Shown: piece by piece, positions 14,517 to 15,987 of the stretch
How positions within the stretch are numbered: position 1 is the stretch's first letter
Layout of the letters: each line of letters starts with the position of its first letter
Assembly: GCA_038522635.1 (NCBI GenBank)
Contig: JBCBJZ010000084.1
Location: 1-15,987, forward strand
Direction of reading: 5' to 3'
DNA from: JBCBJZ01 sp038522635
GTDB taxonomy: Bacteria > Pseudomonadota > Alphaproteobacteria > Rhizobiales > Hyphomicrobiaceae
DNA length: 15,987 nucleotides
Notes under the pieces: generated by a model
Told to the model about the DNA's origin: nothing
Databases searched by the model: none
Seen by the model: the letters and a program-made list of their open reading frames with translations, nothing else
Position numbers and translations under genes: made by a program

Positions 14517-15036
14517 CCCAGCAGGCCCGCGTGCGGGTATGCGAGCGTGCGGGACAGCCTCACAGCAACCCTGCCTATAGTCTCCCAGCCGACCTTCATG
14601 AGCGGGATGCAACGCAGCTCTGCGCACGCATTTTTGCGTTGCCGCCAGCGCTGTGTTTCGCTTGTTTGACGGGTAACCACGTTCTGTCGAAAACGGGCAC
14701 CCAGCCTCACACTTGAGGTCTCCCGACCCTTGTCCGCGAGCCCATCATGGGCAAAAGTCCGTGCATCGGCGCTGAGCGTGAGACTTGGCAGCGCGCCGGG
14801 CGGGCGCGGGCGGTGACGCATGGGACAGCCACCCCGTGCCGTGTCGCCACCTCGTGTCGTTTCGATGAGAGCAGCTTGCACCGTTCGTGCGTGGATCAAC
14901 GCCAGCCGGTGCCAGCACCCTCCTTCAGGGCACGCTGGGCGTCTCGGCCTGGCCGACATTGACATACCTTCAGCGCGGGCAACCCATCCGCTCGCAACGC
15001 ACCAACAGGCAAATCACAAAGCGACCCAAGGCGACC
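14517..15036. other. 520-bp non-coding gap before aceE
   Basis: I see no convincing gene here; a 150-codon minus-strand frame resembles nothing and looks like GC noise. A small stem-loop, ACGCA-TTTT-TGCGT (14626-14639), lies about 110 bp after the epimerase stop without a T run, so any terminator is weak. TTGACA at 14959-14964 is a perfect -35 match, but the sequence 17 bp on (ACCCAT) is a poor -10. The aceE promoter probably lies in this gap. Confidence 0.45.
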
Positions 15037-15987
15037 ATGGCTCAAGACCCCAAGCTCGACACGTCTGACATTGATCCCATCGAAACCAATGAATGGACCG
15101 ATGCGGTCGAAGACGTCATCGATCGCGATGGCGCGGAACGGGCGCGTTTTTTGCTGAACGAAGCGGTGCGGCGCGCGCGCGAAAGCGGGGCCAACCTGGC
15201 GATCGGCTCGACCACCGATTACGTCAATTCGATTCCCGGCTATATGCAGCCCGACTACCCCGGCGATCCCGAGATGGAATGGCGGATCCGCGCCATCAAC
15301 CGGTGGAATGCGATGGCGATGGTCGTCAAGCGCAACAAGGTGTCGAGCGAGTATGGCGGGCATATCGCGTCATTTGCTTCGGCGGCTGTGCTTTACGATG
15401 TTGGGCTCAACCATTTCTGGCGCGCACCCAGCGACAAGCATGGCGGCGATCTGGTGTTCTTCCAGGGCCATGCGGTGCCGGGCATTTACGCGCGGTCCTT
15501 CATGGAAGGGCGGCTCACGCGTGAGCAGCTTGAGAACTTCCGCACCGAAGTCGACGGTGAGGGGCTGAGTTCTTATCCGCACCCGTGGTTGATGCCGGAC
15601 TACTGGCAGTTCCCCACCGTGTCGATGGGGCTCGGCCCGCTGATGGCGATCTACCAGGCGCGGTTTATGGCCTACATGCACAACCGCGGCATGATCGATA
15701 AGGGCGACCGCAAGGTGTGGGCGTTTCTTGGCGATGGCGAAATGGATGAGCCTGAAAGCCTCGGCGCGATCTCGCTTGCCGCACGCGAGAAACTCGACAA
15801 CCTGATTTTCGTGATCAACTGCAACCTGCAGCGGCTCGATGGTCCGGTGCGCGGCAACGGCAAGATCATCCAGGAGTTGGAGGGTGATTTCCGCGGTTCA
15901 GGCTGGAACGTCATCAAGGTTGTCTGGGGGCGCGGTTGGGAAGACCTGCTGGCGAAGGACACCACGGGCCGTCTGCGTCAACTGATG
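15037..15987 (+). CDS. aceE: Pyruvate dehydrogenase E1 component, homodimeric type (N-terminal 317 aa, 3' end outside window)
   Basis: AceE is the thiamine-diphosphate-dependent decarboxylase of the pyruvate dehydrogenase complex, which feeds acetyl groups to E2 lipoyl domains to make acetyl-CoA in the cytosol. The visible part aligns along its whole length with the E. coli type: DPIETNEW near the start, GGHIASFASAA, GGDLVFFQGH, SSYPHPWLMP, FPTVSMGLGP, then the ThDP-binding GDGEMDEPES starting at residue 232 and VINCNLQRLDGPV. The frame is open to the last base, and full-length proteins are about 890 aa. The ATG at 15037 is preceded by AAGG about 7 bases upstream and fits the family N terminus. 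Many alphaproteobacteria instead use the heterotetrameric PdhA/PdhB E1, so the homodimeric form is a useful taxonomic clue. Confidence 0.96.
   Translation, partial: MAQDPKLDTSDIDPIETNEWTDAVEDVIDRDGAERARFLLNEAVRRARESGANLAIGSTTDYVNSIPGYMQPDYPGDPEMEWRIRAINRWNAMAMVVKRNKVSSEYGGHIASFASAAVLYDVGLNHFWRAPSDKHGGDLVFFQGHAVPGIYARSFMEGRLTREQLENFRTEVDGEGLSSYPHPWLMPDYWQFPTVSMGLGPLMAIYQARFMAYMHNRGMIDKGDRKVWAFLGDGEMDEPESLGAISLAAREKLDNLIFVINCNLQRLDGPVRGNGKIIQELEGDFRGSGWNVIKVVWGRGWEDLLAKDTTGRLRQLM

Noticed and set aside
14513..14965. 150-codon minus-strand frame in the gap before aceE
   Set aside because: It has no ribosome binding site of note and resembles no known protein. Its composition matches random GC-rich frames.
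14959..14987. TTGACA as part of an aceE promoter
   Set aside because: The -35 is perfect, but the hexamer 17 bp downstream (ACCCAT) is too poor to call a promoter.

Overview
The window is GC-rich proteobacterial DNA. It reads most like an alphaproteobacterium, perhaps in or near the Hyphomicrobiales. The grounds are the MEP-pathway ispG, an IsdG/HmuQ-type haem monooxygenase beside exbB/exbD, a carnitine dehydrogenase-thioesterase fusion beside its beta-keto acid cleavage partner, frequent GTG starts and high GC. This is inference from gene types; no rRNA or species marker is present. Both ends of the window cut genes.

Layout, left to right. Positions 1-711 (+) hold the C-terminal half of a TctA-type tricarboxylate transporter permease. 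It converges on a large two-domain metallophosphoesterase (756-2894, -). Behind that lies a thiolase-like protein (3008-4168, -) that keeps the nucleophilic Cys and the GHP histidine but lacks two other canonical active-site motifs. A 397-bp divergent gap leads to ispG (4566-5804, +). After ispG comes a same-strand series: an IsdG-like haem-degrading monooxygenase (5834-6166), a small secreted protein (6217-6813), ExbB/TolQ (6899-7618), ExbD/TolR (7605-8000), a probable Tat-exported cupin (8082-8705) and a lipoprotein (8999-9535). The monooxygenase, secreted protein, ExbB and ExbD look like part of an iron/haem uptake module. No TonB, outer-membrane receptor or ABC transporter is in view.

A pair of palindromes around a T-rich core (9580-9674) separates this series from a minus-strand two-gene operon for L-carnitine catabolism. 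The promoter-proximal gene (11080-11991) encodes a BKACE-family cleavage enzyme. It overlaps by 4 bp a fused carnitine dehydrogenase-hotdog thioesterase (9677-11083). Together they should convert L-carnitine to 3-dehydrocarnitine, then betainyl-CoA plus acetoacetate, then glycine betaine.

A tRNA-Arg(CCU) gene (12166-12242, +) follows, and then a secreted mannuronan C5-epimerase of the AlgE type (12435-14516, +). Its catalytic module matches AlgE4 residue for residue at the active site, and it carries an uninterrupted run of 23 RTX nonapeptides. A 520-bp gap precedes the start of a homodimeric-type pyruvate dehydrogenase E1 gene, aceE (15037 to the window end).

The most notable items are the AlgE-type epimerase with its long RTX run and no secretion genes in view, the thiolase with replaced catalytic motifs, the complete carnitine-to-betaine operon, the haem-utilisation fragment, and an attenuator-like pair of mutually exclusive hairpins upstream of the lipoprotein gene.
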